This document shows, piece by piece, positions 25,669-34,471 of a stretch of 64,000 bases of DNA. Within the stretch, counting starts at the first letter, position 1; each line of letters opens with the position of its first letter. Below the pieces are notes generated by a model that saw nothing but the letters and a program-made list of their open reading frames with translations, did not search any database and had not been told where the DNA came from. Where the stretch lies: contig NZ_JTDK01000001.1 of NCBI RefSeq assembly GCF_000802305.1, positions 124,001 to 188,000 on the forward strand, written 5' to 3'. Source of the stretch: Microbacterium mangrovi (GTDB lineage Bacteria; Actinomycetota; Actinomycetes; Actinomycetales; Microbacteriaceae). The position numbers and the translations under genes were made by a program.

Positions 25669-26478
25669 TCAGAGCACTCGGCTCAGGAAGTCCCGCGTGC
25701 GCTGGTGCTGCGGGTCGTCGAGGACGCGGCTGGGTGGTCCCTGCTCGACGAGCACGCCGTCGGACAGGAACACGACGTGGTCGGCGATCTCGCGGGCGAA
25801 GGCGATCTCGTGGGTCACGACGATCAGGGTGCGACCGCCGCCGGCGAGGGTGCGGATGGTGTTCAGCACCTCGCCGACCAGTTCGGGGTCGAGGGCCGAG
25901 GTGGGTTCGTCGAACAGCACGATGTCGGGGTCGAGGGCGAGGGCCCGGGCGATCGCGACCCGCTGCTGCTGCCCGCCGGAGAGCTGGCGCGGGTAGGCGT
26001 CCGCCTTGTCGGCGAGCCCCACCTTGGCGAGGAGGTCCGCGGCGCGCTGCCGGGCGTCCGCCTTGCCGAGGACGCCCGCCGAGACGGGTGCTTCGACGAC
26101 GTTCTCGGTGACGGTGAGGTGCGGGAACAGGTTGAAGTTCTGGAACACGAACCCGATCCGCAGCCGCTGCCGCAGGATCTGCTTCTCGGGGAGTTCGCGC
26201 AGCCGGTCGCCGTCGACGCGCACGCCGATCAGCTCGCCGTCGATTCGCACGTAGCCCTCGTCGAGCTTCTCGAGGTGGTTGATCGCGCGCAGCAGCGTGG
26301 ACTTGCCCGAGCCGGACGGGCCGAGGATCACGGTGACGCTGCCGCGCGGGATGGTCAGGTCGATGCCGTGCAGCACGGTCTTGCCGCCGAACGACTTGTG
26401 CGCGTTGCGGATCTCGACCGCGGTCTGGGAGGCCGCGGCATCCTGCCCGTCGACGAGTCCGGGAATCGTCGTGCTCAT
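25669..26478 (-). CDS. Amino-acid-type ABC transporter ATPase
   Basis: A 269-aa cytoplasmic ATPase with Walker A GPSGSGKST, Q-loop FQNFNLFPH, signature LSGGQQQR, Walker B IVLFDEP and the H-loop THE. It belongs to the polar amino acid group (GlnQ/HisP/TcyN-like). The start at ATG 26478 overlaps the permease stop by 4 nt, so the pair is coupled. Confidence 0.9.
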   Translation of the reverse strand: MSTTIPGLVDGQDAAASQTAVEIRNAHKSFGGKTVLHGIDLTIPRGSVTVILGPSGSGKSTLLRAINHLEKLDEGYVRIDGELIGVRVDGDRLRELPEKQILRQRLRIGFVFQNFNLFPHLTVTENVVEAPVSAGVLGKADARQRAADLLAKVGLADKADAYPRQLSGGQQQRVAIARALALDPDIVLFDEPTSALDPELVGEVLNTIRTLAGGGRTLIVVTHEIAFAREIADHVVFLSDGVLVEQGPPSRVLDDPQHQRTRDFLSRVL

Positions 26479-27398
26479 CGCGCACCCCGCAGTCCGCGCC
26501 CGTAGTAGCGCTCGACGAAGTACTGCACGACCGAGATCGCGCTCGTCAGCACGAGGTACCAGATCGAGGCGACCACCAGCAGCGGGATGATGTCGCTCGG
26601 GTAGGTCGACTGCAGGTTCTGCACGACCCCGAACAGGTCGAGCAGCGACACGTAGAACAGCAGCGAGCTGGCCTTCAGCAGACCGACGATCTGGTTCACG
26701 TAGGACGGCACGATCGACCGCAGCGCCTGGGGGAGCACGATGCGGGTGAACTGCCGACCGCGCGGGATGCCGAGGGCCTTCGCGGCCTCGTGCTGTCCGC
26801 GGTCGACCGAGAGCAGCCCCGAGCGGACGATCTCGGCGGCATAGGCGGTCTCCGCCAGGCTCAGCCCGATGACGCCGAGCGCGAGGTCGCTGAGGGCCAC
26901 CGTCGTCGGGACCTGCAGCTGCGGCCCGAACGGGATGCCGACCCCGATGGACGGGTACAGGTTGCCCAGGTTGTACAGGAAGATCAGGATGAGGATCAGC
27001 GGCACGGAGCGGAACACCCAGATGTAGAACCACGCCGCGCCCTTCAGTACGGGGCTGTGCGACAGCCTCATCAGGGCGAGCACGATGCCGCCCGCGAAGC
27101 TCACCACGGCGGCGAGAGCCGTCGCCTGCAGCGTCAGCACGAGGCCGTCGAGGATGGCCGGCGCGAACAGCCAGTGCGCGACGCGGTCCCACGCCCACGC
27201 CGGGTTCGAGAACAGCGTCTGGGCGAAGTTGAGGCCGAGCACGAGGACGAGGGCGGTGGCGATCCACTGCCAGGGATGCCGGAGCCCGCGGACGCCGCGC
27301 GAAGCGAGCGCCTGCAGCTCCGACGCGGTGAGCGCGTCCGCGGTGGGACGCGCGGAGCCGACGGGGGTCTCCCGGACTCGGTTCAGCACGCTTGTCAT
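26475..27398 (-). CDS. Amino-acid-type ABC transporter permease
   Basis: A 307-aa permease with one N-terminal helix before the usual five-helix HisM/GlnP core. It carries the EAA loop variant GQHEAAKALGIPRGRQFTRIVLPQALR. A cytosolic N-terminal extension of about 45 residues precedes the first helix. It is the first gene of the importer operon, followed by ATPase and binding protein. Confidence 0.88.
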   Translation of the reverse strand: MTSVLNRVRETPVGSARPTADALTASELQALASRGVRGLRHPWQWIATALVLVLGLNFAQTLFSNPAWAWDRVAHWLFAPAILDGLVLTLQATALAAVVSFAGGIVLALMRLSHSPVLKGAAWFYIWVFRSVPLILILIFLYNLGNLYPSIGVGIPFGPQLQVPTTVALSDLALGVIGLSLAETAYAAEIVRSGLLSVDRGQHEAAKALGIPRGRQFTRIVLPQALRSIVPSYVNQIVGLLKASSLLFYVSLLDLFGVVQNLQSTYPSDIIPLLVVASIWYLVLTSAISVVQYFVERYYGRGLRGAR

Positions 27399-27510
27399 GG
27401 GGCGAAGTTACGGGCCGGGCCGGATGCCGGTCAAAGGAATTCCGACACGCTGCGTCACCGGAACGCCATATTGCGAAACACAATTCGCGCGGAATGCCGG
27501 ATGCGCGCGA

Positions 27511-27544
27511 AAAGGCCTCCGGAATGACGATTCCGGAGGCCTTT
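27511..27544. terminator. Terminator
   Basis: A perfect 15-bp stem, AAAGGCCTCCGGAAT and its complement, with a 4-nt loop GACG. It is symmetric with U-runs on either side. It follows the minus-strand GNAT gene by about 20 bp and insulates the ABC importer operon. Confidence 0.88.
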
Positions 27545-27563
27545 CGGAGGGCGGTAGGCGCCG

Positions 27564-28130
27564 CTATTCAGCGGCCGGGAGGCGCTTCTCGAACGGGTGC
27601 ACGACGAAGCCCTCGTACACCTCGGCGAGCGGCAGCGCGGTGTAGCCCTCGACCCGGTAGAGGTTCTGCGCCTCGGGCTGGCGGGGCCCGGTGGTGAGGA
27701 ACACGCGCGTGTAGCCACGCCGGGATGCCTCCGCTTCGAGTTCGCGCAGCACGCGGCGGCTGAGTCCGCGCCGGCGGTGGTCGCGGTGCGTCCAGATGCG
27801 CTTGAACTCCACGGTCGAGGCATCCGCCTCGGGGTCCGCGCTCGGGAAGGCGTGGGTCTCCTCGTCGGCGACGAACCGCATGAACGCTCCGCCCGCGATG
27901 ACCTCGTCGCCCTCGAGCAGTAGCAGGAACGCGCCGTCCGGCGGCAGGAACCGGGATGCCGGATACCGGTTGATCTCGGCTTCGGCGGTCTCGTCGTCGA
28001 CGCGCAGGTCGCTGTAGCGCTCGTCGTATTCGCGCTCCAGGTCGGCCAGCAGCACGGCCGCGCGCTCGTCGGTCGGCGAGACGTGGACGAACGTGAGCGG
28101 GAGTGCGTCGGGGGTGTCGAGGGAGGGCAT
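27564..28130 (-). CDS. GNAT-family N-acetyltransferase
   Basis: A 188-aa acetyltransferase with an atypically long N-terminal half and the acetyl-CoA-binding motif at about residues 115-135 (WTHRDHRRRGLSRRVLRELE). The final region TTGPRQPEAQNLYRVEGYTALP is the usual GNAT motif B. It lies 12 bp downstream of the AhpD-like gene and is probably co-transcribed with it. Similar acetyltransferases occur in S-modified cysteine salvage clusters; here that is inference. Confidence 0.85.
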   Translation of the reverse strand: MPSLDTPDALPLTFVHVSPTDERAAVLLADLEREYDERYSDLRVDDETAEAEINRYPASRFLPPDGAFLLLLEGDEVIAGGAFMRFVADEETHAFPSADPEADASTVEFKRIWTHRDHRRRGLSRRVLRELEAEASRRGYTRVFLTTGPRQPEAQNLYRVEGYTALPLAEVYEGFVVHPFEKRLPAAE

Positions 28131-28142
28131 CCGCTGATCCTT

Positions 28143-28499
28143 TCAGGCGTAGGTGTGCTCGTGCCGGCGTTCGTGCTCGGTGAACTTGAACGCGAGTCGT
28201 CCGTGCGTGTACGACGCTCCGGCGCGCAGGGCCGCGGCGACCCACGCCGTCTCGGCGAGCTCCGCGTCGGTGGCGCCGGCGGCGACCGCGTTCTTGCTGT
28301 GCCCGTCGATGCAGTACACGCACTGTGTGGTGAACGCGACGGCCACGGCGATCAATTCCCGGTACTTGAGGGGCAGCTCCCGGCCTTCGGCGGCGAACAC
28401 GGCCGTGTTGAAGTCGTTGAAGGCGCGCAGGATGTCGGGGGTCTCCTGCTTGTAGACGCGGTTGTAGGCCTTGTCGTCGCTGTCGAGGTAATGGGACAT
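28143..28499 (-). CDS. AhpD-like/carboxymuconolactone decarboxylase family protein
   Basis: A 118-aa all-helical protein with the family's CxxC...H active site (C60, C63 and H67 in CVYCIDGHSKNAV). Members are alkylhydroperoxidase-type disulfide reductases. The start ATG at 28499 is chosen because the conserved domain begins soon after it. It is followed after 13 bp by the GNAT gene. A role in detoxifying peroxide made by the flavin oxygenases is possible. Confidence 0.85.
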   Translation of the reverse strand: MSHYLDSDDKAYNRVYKQETPDILRAFNDFNTAVFAAEGRELPLKYRELIAVAVAFTTQCVYCIDGHSKNAVAAGATDAELAETAWVAAALRAGASYTHGRLAFKFTEHERRHEHTYA

Positions 28500-28691
28500 G
28501 CGGTCCACTCCACCGCTATTCGGCCGCCGCGGGATCCGGCCCGGAAACATGCGGTAACCGAATGGCCCCGGATCACGTTTCCGGCGACATATTCCGTCGC
28601 ATTTCGCAATTCGCTGACATCGGGATCGCCGCTGCATTGAGAGGAGCGTCATCCTGGGCGGAGAACGTCGGAGAACCGGGGAGAGCGGATC

Positions 28692-29696
28692 ATGAGTCGG
28701 TACATCGTCATCGGAGCGGGAGCGCTCGGCGGCCTCCTCGCGGCGCAGTGGATCCTGGCCGACGTGCCGGTGACGCTGGTGGCGCGCGGGGCGCAGTACG
28801 ACGCGATCGCCCGCGACGGCATCCGCATCCGGCGTCCGCACGGCGACGAGGTCGTGCGGGTGCACGTCGTCGATTCGATCGGCGAGGCGCTGCCGACCTC
28901 CTCGGACGCGCTCGTGCTGGCGGTGAAGTCGCAGGATGCCGAGTCCGCGATCGCCGCGATCGCCTGGCAGCCTCTGGCCGACGGGGAGGGGCTCGTCGCC
29001 GACCTGCCGATCCTCACAGTGCAGAACGGGCTCGCGACCGAGGCCGTCGCGCTGCGGCGGTTCGCGACGGTGATCGGCGTGTCGGTCGGCATCCCCTCCA
29101 GTCATCTGGAGCCCGGTGTCGTCGTGTCGCCGGCGTATCCCACGGTCGGCGCGGCATGGCTGGGCGGATACCCCAAGTCCCTCCCGGGTGAGGAGGAGCG
29201 GCACCGGGTCGCGTTCGCCGCGGCCGGTTTCGCCGCCGCGATCGAGCCCGACATCGCCGCCGCCAAGCGCCGCAAGCTCCTGGCCAGCATGCACAACATG
29301 GTCGACGTGTTCGCCGCCGAGCTGGAGCAGGCGGAGGATGCCGAGGCCGCCCTCGTCGAGGAGGCCCGGTTCGTGTTCGCCCGGGCGAAGCTGCCGATCG
29401 CCCCGCCGCCGGTGGGTGTCGTGCCGCTGCAGATCGGGAACGTCGCCGGTCACGTGCCCGGGCATCTGTCGACGTGGCAGAGCTTCGCGCGCGGCACCAC
29501 CAACGAGGTCGACTTCCTCAGCGGCGAGGTGGTGCTGATCGCCCGCGAGCACGGTCTGACCGCGCCGTTGAACGCCGCCGTCGCGCGGGCCCTCGGCGCG
29601 CATGCGGCCCGCGGCGGCCGCCCCGGCGAGGTGCCGCTGCCGCCCGAGTTCGTCTACGACCTGCTCAGCCGCCCCCGCTGGAGCTACTCGGTCTGA
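28692..29696 (+). CDS. Ketopantoate reductase-like dehydrogenase (PanE/ApbA family)
   Basis: A 334-aa NADP-dependent enzyme with an N-terminal Rossmann fold (VIGAGALGGLLAA at residues 6-18), VKSQD and VQNGL segments and the C-terminal helical domain of PanE/ApbA. The PanE lysine region (KRRKLLASMHNMVDVF) is present. The full-length match supports a 2-dehydropantoate 2-reductase or a related 2-oxoacid reductase. Many actinobacteria have several such paralogues, so the pantothenate role is not certain. Confidence 0.8.
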   Translation: MSRYIVIGAGALGGLLAAQWILADVPVTLVARGAQYDAIARDGIRIRRPHGDEVVRVHVVDSIGEALPTSSDALVLAVKSQDAESAIAAIAWQPLADGEGLVADLPILTVQNGLATEAVALRRFATVIGVSVGIPSSHLEPGVVVSPAYPTVGAAWLGGYPKSLPGEEERHRVAFAAAGFAAAIEPDIAAAKRRKLLASMHNMVDVFAAELEQAEDAEAALVEEARFVFARAKLPIAPPPVGVVPLQIGNVAGHVPGHLSTWQSFARGTTNEVDFLSGEVVLIAREHGLTAPLNAAVARALGAHAARGGRPGEVPLPPEFVYDLLSRPRWSYSV

Positions 29697-29769
29697 TCCG
29701 CCCGGGCCTCGGTCTGACCCCCCCGGGTGGCGGCCGGTCCGCCGCGCGCCCCGGGCTCTTCGCAGCCTG

Positions 29770-29894
29770 TTCCGCTGTCCTGGATTGCAGCGAACGCTGC
29801 CATCCAGGACAGCGGAACTCCCTCGTCTCGGCCCGGTGCGGTGTTCGACTGTCCTGAATGACGGGCGATCCTGCCGTGCAGGACAGCGGAACAC
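29770..29894. repeat. Paired hairpin repeats, family R4
   Basis: TTCCGCTGTCCTGGAT at 29770-29785 pairs perfectly with its complement at 29802-29817, and the interior GCAGCG/CGCTGC pairs too, making an almost closed 48-nt hairpin. A second, diverged copy (CTGTCCTG with CAGGACAG) lies at 29841-29894. They separate the convergent PanE-like and flavin reductase genes and may act as terminators on both strands. Confidence 0.65.
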
Positions 29895-29905
29895 CCGGCG
29901 CGACC

Positions 29906-30472
29906 TCACCGGATGCGGGAGTGCTCCCCGAGCCGGTGCCAGCCGCGGTCGTGGTAGACGAGGGGGGCGCCGGCATCCTCCGATCCGGCGCTGCGGGCGA
30001 TGTTCGACTGCAGCGCGTGCGCCGCGATCACGGTGGAACTTCCGGCGCTCATCCGCTCGGTGACGGCGCAGCGCACCCAGGCGCGCACCCCGTGGTAGAC
30101 GGGTTCGCCGCTGATCAGCCGCGTCCACAGCAGCGGGTCGGCGAACCGGTCGGCGCCGCTGGTGGAGGCGAGCCGGGCGATCTCGAGGTCGTCGGCATCC
30201 AGCAGGTGCACGACCACGGTCTGCGCGGTGGCGATCGCGGGCGCGGCCGACGAGAACGTCGACAGCGAGAAGATCAGCAGCGGCGGGTCCACGCTCACCG
30301 ACGACACGGACGTCGCCGTCAGCGCGACCGGGCCGTCAGGCCCTTCGGCGGTGATCACCGCGACCCCGCCCGGGTGCCCGCGGAAGAGGAGCTTGAAGTC
30401 CTCGGCCGGAAGCGACGCCGACTCCCAGGCCGGCTCGGTGCGGGCGGATTCCGGTCGCTGCGTGGTGATCAT
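29906..30472 (-). CDS. Flavin reductase-like FMN-binding protein
   Basis: A 188-aa flavin reductase-domain protein (FKLLFRGHPGGVAVITAEGPDGPVALTATSVSSVSVDPPLL), the class that supplies FMNH2 or FADH2 to two-component monooxygenases. The four luciferase-like proteins at 19.4-24.3 kb need such a partner, and none is found closer. No Shine-Dalgarno-strong upstream start was needed; ATG 30472 gives the full domain. Confidence 0.85.
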   Translation of the reverse strand: MITTQRPESARTEPAWESASLPAEDFKLLFRGHPGGVAVITAEGPDGPVALTATSVSSVSVDPPLLIFSLSTFSSAAPAIATAQTVVVHLLDADDLEIARLASTSGADRFADPLLWTRLISGEPVYHGVRAWVRCAVTERMSAGSSTVIAAHALQSNIARSAGSEDAGAPLVYHDRGWHRLGEHSRIR

Positions 30473-30634
30473 GGGGCGACGCTACGGGGTCCCGGCGACG
30501 CGTCGCCGGGATGTGTCGGGGCCTTTCGCGATGTTTCAGTTCATGACTCGCCGCCCGGGGGTGGATGCCCGTGCCAGAATGCCTCGTAGTCCCCCAACCG
30601 TGCGGAGCACCGCTTCGCGAACGAAGGAGTCGGC

Positions 30635-30895
30635 GTGACTGACACGACACCGAACGAGCCGGAGTACATCGTCGAGTACGTCGACGGGCCCCTCGCGGGC
30701 ACCGACGACCGCCGGATCCTGGTGGACGGCGAGATCGAACCCCGGATCGCGGCGTTCGCGGCGGTCCAGGGCCTGGAGTCCACGTTCTGGTACCTGGCCG
30801 GGGAGCGCCGCGAGCTCGACGGCGAGACCCGGGTGGAGTACCACTTCGACCCGTCCGACAGCGACCCCGTCGCCCCGGTCCGCGAGACCGAGTAG
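30635..30895 (+). CDS. Small hypothetical protein
   Basis: An 86-aa acidic protein starting at GTG with GAAGGAG 6 nt upstream. The sequence opens with EYIVEYVDGPLAGTDDRRILVDGEIE, suggests a small beta-rich domain and ends in a charged tail. It has no membrane segment or recognisable motif. I do not recognise the family. It precedes the arabinose regulator by 29 bp but the regulator has its own -10. Confidence 0.7.
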   Translation: MTDTTPNEPEYIVEYVDGPLAGTDDRRILVDGEIEPRIAAFAAVQGLESTFWYLAGERRELDGETRVEYHFDPSDSDPVAPVRETE

Positions 30896-30911
30896 CGGCA
30901 TCCCCCTCGCC

Positions 30912-30917
30912 TAGCGT
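30912..30917 (+). promoter_or_regulatory. -10 element of the leaderless lacI-type gene
   Basis: TAGCGT ends 7 nt before the ATG at 30925, so the mRNA should begin at or next to the start codon. This is the same hexamer found in the box-controlled promoters at 42.6 and 45.8 kb, but without boxes. Confidence 0.6.
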
Positions 30918-30924
30918 GGGTTTG

Positions 30925-31935
30925 ATGGAACAGACGACGTCGGGGCGATCGAGCGGACGCGTCGGAGTGCGGGAGGTCGCGGCGCTCGCCGGCGTCTCCA
31001 CGCAGACCGTGTCGCGGGTCATCAACGATCACCCGAGCATCCGCGCAGAGACCCGCGAGCGCGTTCGCGAGGCGATGGATGCGCTCGGCTACCGCGTGAA
31101 CAACGCCGCCCGGGCGCTCGGCACGAGCCGCAGCCGCACCCTCGGGGTGATCGCGTCGGATGCCACCCTCTACGGGCCCTCGATGGGGATCGCCGCCCTC
31201 GAGACGGCCGCTCGTCGCGAGGGCCGGTGGGTGGCGACAGCCTATGCGGATGCCGCCGACGAGGCATCCGTCGACGCGGCGCTGGAGCATCTGCTGGCCC
31301 AGGGCGTGGACGGCGTCATCCTGATCGCCGCGCACGAACGCACGGTCGCCGCCCTGGCCGCCCGCACGCCGGGGGTGCCGGTCGCGGCGCTGCACACCGG
31401 GCCGGGCGCCGAGCAGCAGGCCGCGGGCGCCGCCCTCGCCGTGGAGCACCTCGCGGCCCTCGGTCACCGGCGCATCGTGCGCATCGCCGGGCCGGCGGAC
31501 TGGCTCGAGGAGGGTGCCCGCGCCGCCGGGTTCGCAAATGCGCTGGCGGTGCGGGGGCTCCGGGCCGGGCCGGGCTGGTCGGGCGACTGGTCGGCCGCCT
31601 CCGGATCGGCGGTCGCCGCCGGGGTCGCCGCCGCGGTGCGCGGATCCGCCGGGCCGACGGCGGTCGTGGTCGCCAACGACCAGATGGCGCTCGGGCTGAT
31701 GGCGGGTCTGGCATCCGCCGGACTCGACCTGCCGGGGGAGGTGAGCATCGTCGGGTTCGACGACACGCCGGATGCCGCGTTCTACCGCCCGGCGCTGACG
31801 ACGATCCGGCTCGATCTGGCCGGGGAGGCGCGCCGCTGCGTCGCCGAGGTGCTGGGTCTTTCCGCGCCTCCGCCGCCCGCCCGCCCGGAACTCGTCGTCC
31901 GCGCCTCCACCGCCCCGCCGCTCCCTGCGCCCTGA
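30925..31935 (+). CDS. LacI-family regulator, probably of the arabinose genes
   Basis: A 336-aa LacI/GalR repressor with an N-terminal helix-turn-helix (VREVAALAGVSTQTVSRVINDH), hinge helix and periplasmic-binding-protein-like core (FDDTPDAAFYRPALTTIRLDL). It lies directly upstream of araD-araB-araA on the same strand. The palindrome ATGTTACCGGTAACAT before araD has the symmetry and centre of LacI-family operators. The effector is inferred to be arabinose or a metabolite. Confidence 0.88.
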   Translation: MEQTTSGRSSGRVGVREVAALAGVSTQTVSRVINDHPSIRAETRERVREAMDALGYRVNNAARALGTSRSRTLGVIASDATLYGPSMGIAALETAARREGRWVATAYADAADEASVDAALEHLLAQGVDGVILIAAHERTVAALAARTPGVPVAALHTGPGAEQQAAGAALAVEHLAALGHRRIVRIAGPADWLEEGARAAGFANALAVRGLRAGPGWSGDWSAASGSAVAAGVAAAVRGSAGPTAVVVANDQMALGLMAGLASAGLDLPGEVSIVGFDDTPDAAFYRPALTTIRLDLAGEARRCVAEVLGLSAPPPPARPELVVRASTAPPLPAP

Positions 31936-32012
31936 GCCCCCGCCCCCGCGCCCTGAGCTTGTCGAAGGGCACGACCCCGGGCGATTGCGCTTCGACAGGC
32001 TCAGCGCGCCTG
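31936..32012. repeat. R2 repeat pair
   Basis: CGCCCTGAGCTTGTCGAAGGGC and GCGCTTCGACAGGCTCAGCGCG are inverted R2 copies able to form a hairpin between the lacI-type gene and the araD operator. It may terminate read-through from the regulator. Confidence 0.7.
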
Positions 32013-32029
32013 GACTTGCCAACGCCGAA

Positions 32030-32045
32030 ATGTTACCGGTAACAT
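32030..32045. promoter_or_regulatory. Perfect palindromic operator upstream of araD
   Basis: ATGTTACCGGTAACAT is a 16-bp perfect palindrome ending 7 bp before the araD GTG. A central CG and flanking TGTTA/TAACA half-sites match LacI-family operators. Its position over the transcription start would block expression directly. Confidence 0.8.
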
Positions 32046-32052
32046 CCCGTCT

Positions 32053-32760
32053 GTGACCGACGAGGATCTGCAGGCGACGATCGCCCGCGTGCGAGAGGAC
32101 GTCGCCCGGCTGCACGGCGAGCTGGTCCGATACGGCCTGGTGGTGTGGACCGGCGGCAACGTGTCCGGGCGTGTGCCCGGGGCCGACCTTTTCGTGATCA
32201 AGCCGTCCGGTGTCTCGTACGACGCCCTCGATGCCTCGAACATGATCCTGTGCGACCTCGACGGCAACGTCGTCCCGGGAACCCCGGGCAGCGACCGGGC
32301 CCCCTCGAGCGACACCGCCGCACACGCGTACGTGTACCGGCACATGCCCGAGGTCGGCGGTGTCGTGCACACCCATTCGACCTACGCGGTCGCGTGGGCG
32401 GCGCGCGGCGAGGAGATCCCGTGCGTGATCACCGCGATGGCCGACGAGTTCGGCGGTCCGATCCCGGTGGGGCCGTTCGCGATCATCGGCGACGACTCGA
32501 TCGGCCGCGGCATCGTGCAGACCCTGCGGGGGCACCGCAGCCGCGCCGTGCTGATGCAGAACCACGGCCCGTTCACCGTCGGCACGGACGCGAGGGATGC
32601 CGTGAAGGCCGCCGTCATGCTCGAAGACGTCGCGCGCACCGTGCACCTGTCGCGCGAGGCGGGTCCGCTCGTGCCGATTCCGAGCGAAGCGGTCGACGCC
32701 CTCTACCACCGCTACCAGAACGTGTACGGCCAGGCCGCCGACGCGCGGCGGGACGCATGA
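32053..32760 (+). CDS. araD: L-ribulose-5-phosphate 4-epimerase
   Basis: A 235-aa class II aldolase-fold enzyme that converts L-ribulose 5-phosphate to D-xylulose 5-phosphate. GGNVSGR, KPSGVSYD, the zinc ligands in VHTHSTYAVAWA and the later H in QNHGPFTVG are typical. It begins at GTG just after the operator palindrome and overlaps araB by 4 nt, so the two are coupled. Related fuculose-phosphate aldolases share the fold, but the araB and araA neighbours settle the call. Confidence 0.93.
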   Translation: MTDEDLQATIARVREDVARLHGELVRYGLVVWTGGNVSGRVPGADLFVIKPSGVSYDALDASNMILCDLDGNVVPGTPGSDRAPSSDTAAHAYVYRHMPEVGGVVHTHSTYAVAWAARGEEIPCVITAMADEFGGPIPVGPFAIIGDDSIGRGIVQTLRGHRSRAVLMQNHGPFTVGTDARDAVKAAVMLEDVARTVHLSREAGPLVPIPSEAVDALYHRYQNVYGQAADARRDA

Positions 32761-34358
32761 TGGCCGCGTCTGCGGCCGCCGAGGCGATCGCCGCCGGTCG
32801 CGCAGTGCTCGGCATCGAGCTCGGATCGACGCGCATCAAGGCGTGCCTGATCGGCGACACCCCAGCCGACATCCTCGCGGTCGGAGCCCACGAATGGGAG
32901 AACCGCCTGGTCGACGGGCGCTGGACGTATGCGCTCGAGGACGTGTGGGCGGGCGTGCAGGACGCCTACGCCCGGCTGGCCGCCGACGTGCGCGCCCGCT
33001 ACGGCATCCCCCTGCAGACGCTCCGCGCTGCGGGAGTGTCGGGCATGATGCACGGCTACCTCGCCTTCGATGCGGCGGAGGAGCTGCTGGTGCCGTTCCG
33101 CACCTGGCGCAACACGAGCACGGGCGCGGCGGCGGCCGAGCTCACCGAGCTGCTGCGCGTCAACATCCCGCTGCGGTGGTCGGTCGCGCACCTGCATCAG
33201 GCGGTCCGGGATGCCGAGCCGCACGTCGCCGACGTCGCCTTCGTGACGACCCTCGCCGGGTACGTGCACTGGCGGCTCACCGGTCGCCGGGTCGTCGGCT
33301 TCGGGGAGGCCTCCGGGATGTTCCCCGTCGACGCAGGCACCCGCGACTACGACGCCGGGATGCTGGAGCGCTACGACCGGGTGGCCGCGGGCCGGATCCC
33401 GCCGCTGCGCACCCTGCTGCCTGCATCCCTTCCGGCCGGCACGCCCGCCGGCGAGCTGACCGAGGCCGGAGCGCTGCTGCTGGACCCGACCGGTGTGCTG
33501 CAGCCGGGCATCCCCTTCTGCCCGCCGGAGGGGGATGCCGGCACCGGCATGGTCGCCACGAACGCCGTGGCCCCGCGCACCGGCAACGTCAGTGCGGGCA
33601 CGAGCATCTTCGCGATGGTCGTGCTCGAGCATCCGCTCGCCGCGGTGCACGAGGAGCTGGACCTCGTCGCCACCCCCGACGGGTCCCCGGTCGCGATGGT
33701 GCACTGCAACAACGGTGGCAGCGAGCTGGCGGTCTGGGCCGGGCTGTTCACCCGGTTCGCCACCGCGTCCGGAGCGGCCGCCGACCCGGACGCCGTGTAC
33801 GACGTGCTGCTCCGCGAGGCGCTCGCGGGGGATACGGATGCCGGCGGCCTCGTCGCGTACAACCACCTCGCCGGCGAGCCGATCGCCGGGCTCGCCGACG
33901 GCCGTCCGCTGCTGGTGCGGCGCCCGGACAGCACGTTCACCCTCGCGAACCTCATGCGCGCCCAGCTCTTCGGCGCGTTCGGCACGCTCGCGCTCGGCAT
34001 GCGGGTGCTGACCGACGAGGGGGTGCGCCTGGATCGGATGTTCGCGCACGGGGGCATGTTCCGCACCACCGGGGTCGCGCAGCGTCTGCTCGCGGCCGCG
34101 CTGGATGCCCCGGTCGCCGTCGGCACGACGGCGTCCGAGGGCGGGGCATGGGGCATCGCCGTGCTCGCCGACTATCTCTCGCACGCGCATATGCCGCTCG
34201 GAGAATATCTCGACGGGTGCGTGTTCGCGGGCGCGGACATCGTCGTCGCCGACCCCGATCCGCCCGACGTCGCCGGCTTCGCCGCCTACCTCGACCGCTA
34301 CCGCGCCGGCCTCGCCGTCGAAGCCGCCGCCGTCGCCGCCTTCCCCTCCGGTCGTTGA
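32757..34358 (+). CDS. araB: L-ribulokinase-like FGGY carbohydrate kinase
   Basis: A 533-aa FGGY kinase that phosphorylates L-ribulose. GIELGSTRIKACL near residue 20 binds ATP phosphate, the central SAGTSIFAMV and the C-terminal AHGGMFRTTGVAQ segments are family motifs. It overlaps araD by ATGA. The final codons (PSGR and the stop) come from the first bases of an R1 repeat that follows. The context supports ribulokinase, although this subfamily differs from classical AraB. Confidence 0.88.
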   Translation: MMAASAAAEAIAAGRAVLGIELGSTRIKACLIGDTPADILAVGAHEWENRLVDGRWTYALEDVWAGVQDAYARLAADVRARYGIPLQTLRAAGVSGMMHGYLAFDAAEELLVPFRTWRNTSTGAAAAELTELLRVNIPLRWSVAHLHQAVRDAEPHVADVAFVTTLAGYVHWRLTGRRVVGFGEASGMFPVDAGTRDYDAGMLERYDRVAAGRIPPLRTLLPASLPAGTPAGELTEAGALLLDPTGVLQPGIPFCPPEGDAGTGMVATNAVAPRTGNVSAGTSIFAMVVLEHPLAAVHEELDLVATPDGSPVAMVHCNNGGSELAVWAGLFTRFATASGAAADPDAVYDVLLREALAGDTDAGGLVAYNHLAGEPIAGLADGRPLLVRRPDSTFTLANLMRAQLFGAFGTLALGMRVLTDEGVRLDRMFAHGGMFRTTGVAQRLLAAALDAPVAVGTTASEGGAWGIAVLADYLSHAHMPLGEYLDGCVFAGADIVVADPDPPDVAGFAAYLDRYRAGLAVEAAAVAAFPSGR

Positions 34359-34448
34359 GCGAGGCCCGCGAAGCGGCCCGAGACGAAACGCGATGTGCTC
34401 ACGAGTTCAGCGCGTTTCGTCTCGCCTGACGGCTCGCTCAACGACCGG
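34348..34448. repeat. R1 inverted pair between araB and araA
   Basis: CCGGTCGTTGAGCGAG...GAGACGAAACGCG faces CGCGTTTCGTCTCG...CTCGCTCAACGACCGG, making a roughly 100-bp interrupted palindrome. It includes the araB stop codon and ends 23 bp before araA, so it could attenuate araA expression or stabilise the upstream mRNA. Confidence 0.8.
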
Positions 34449-34471
34449 TGAATCCCTGAAAGGACCCAGCC

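Noticed and set aside
34348..34448. Long palindrome between araB and araA as an insertion sequence remnant
   Set aside because: It matches the R1 repeat family seen in other gaps and carries no transposase or target duplication.
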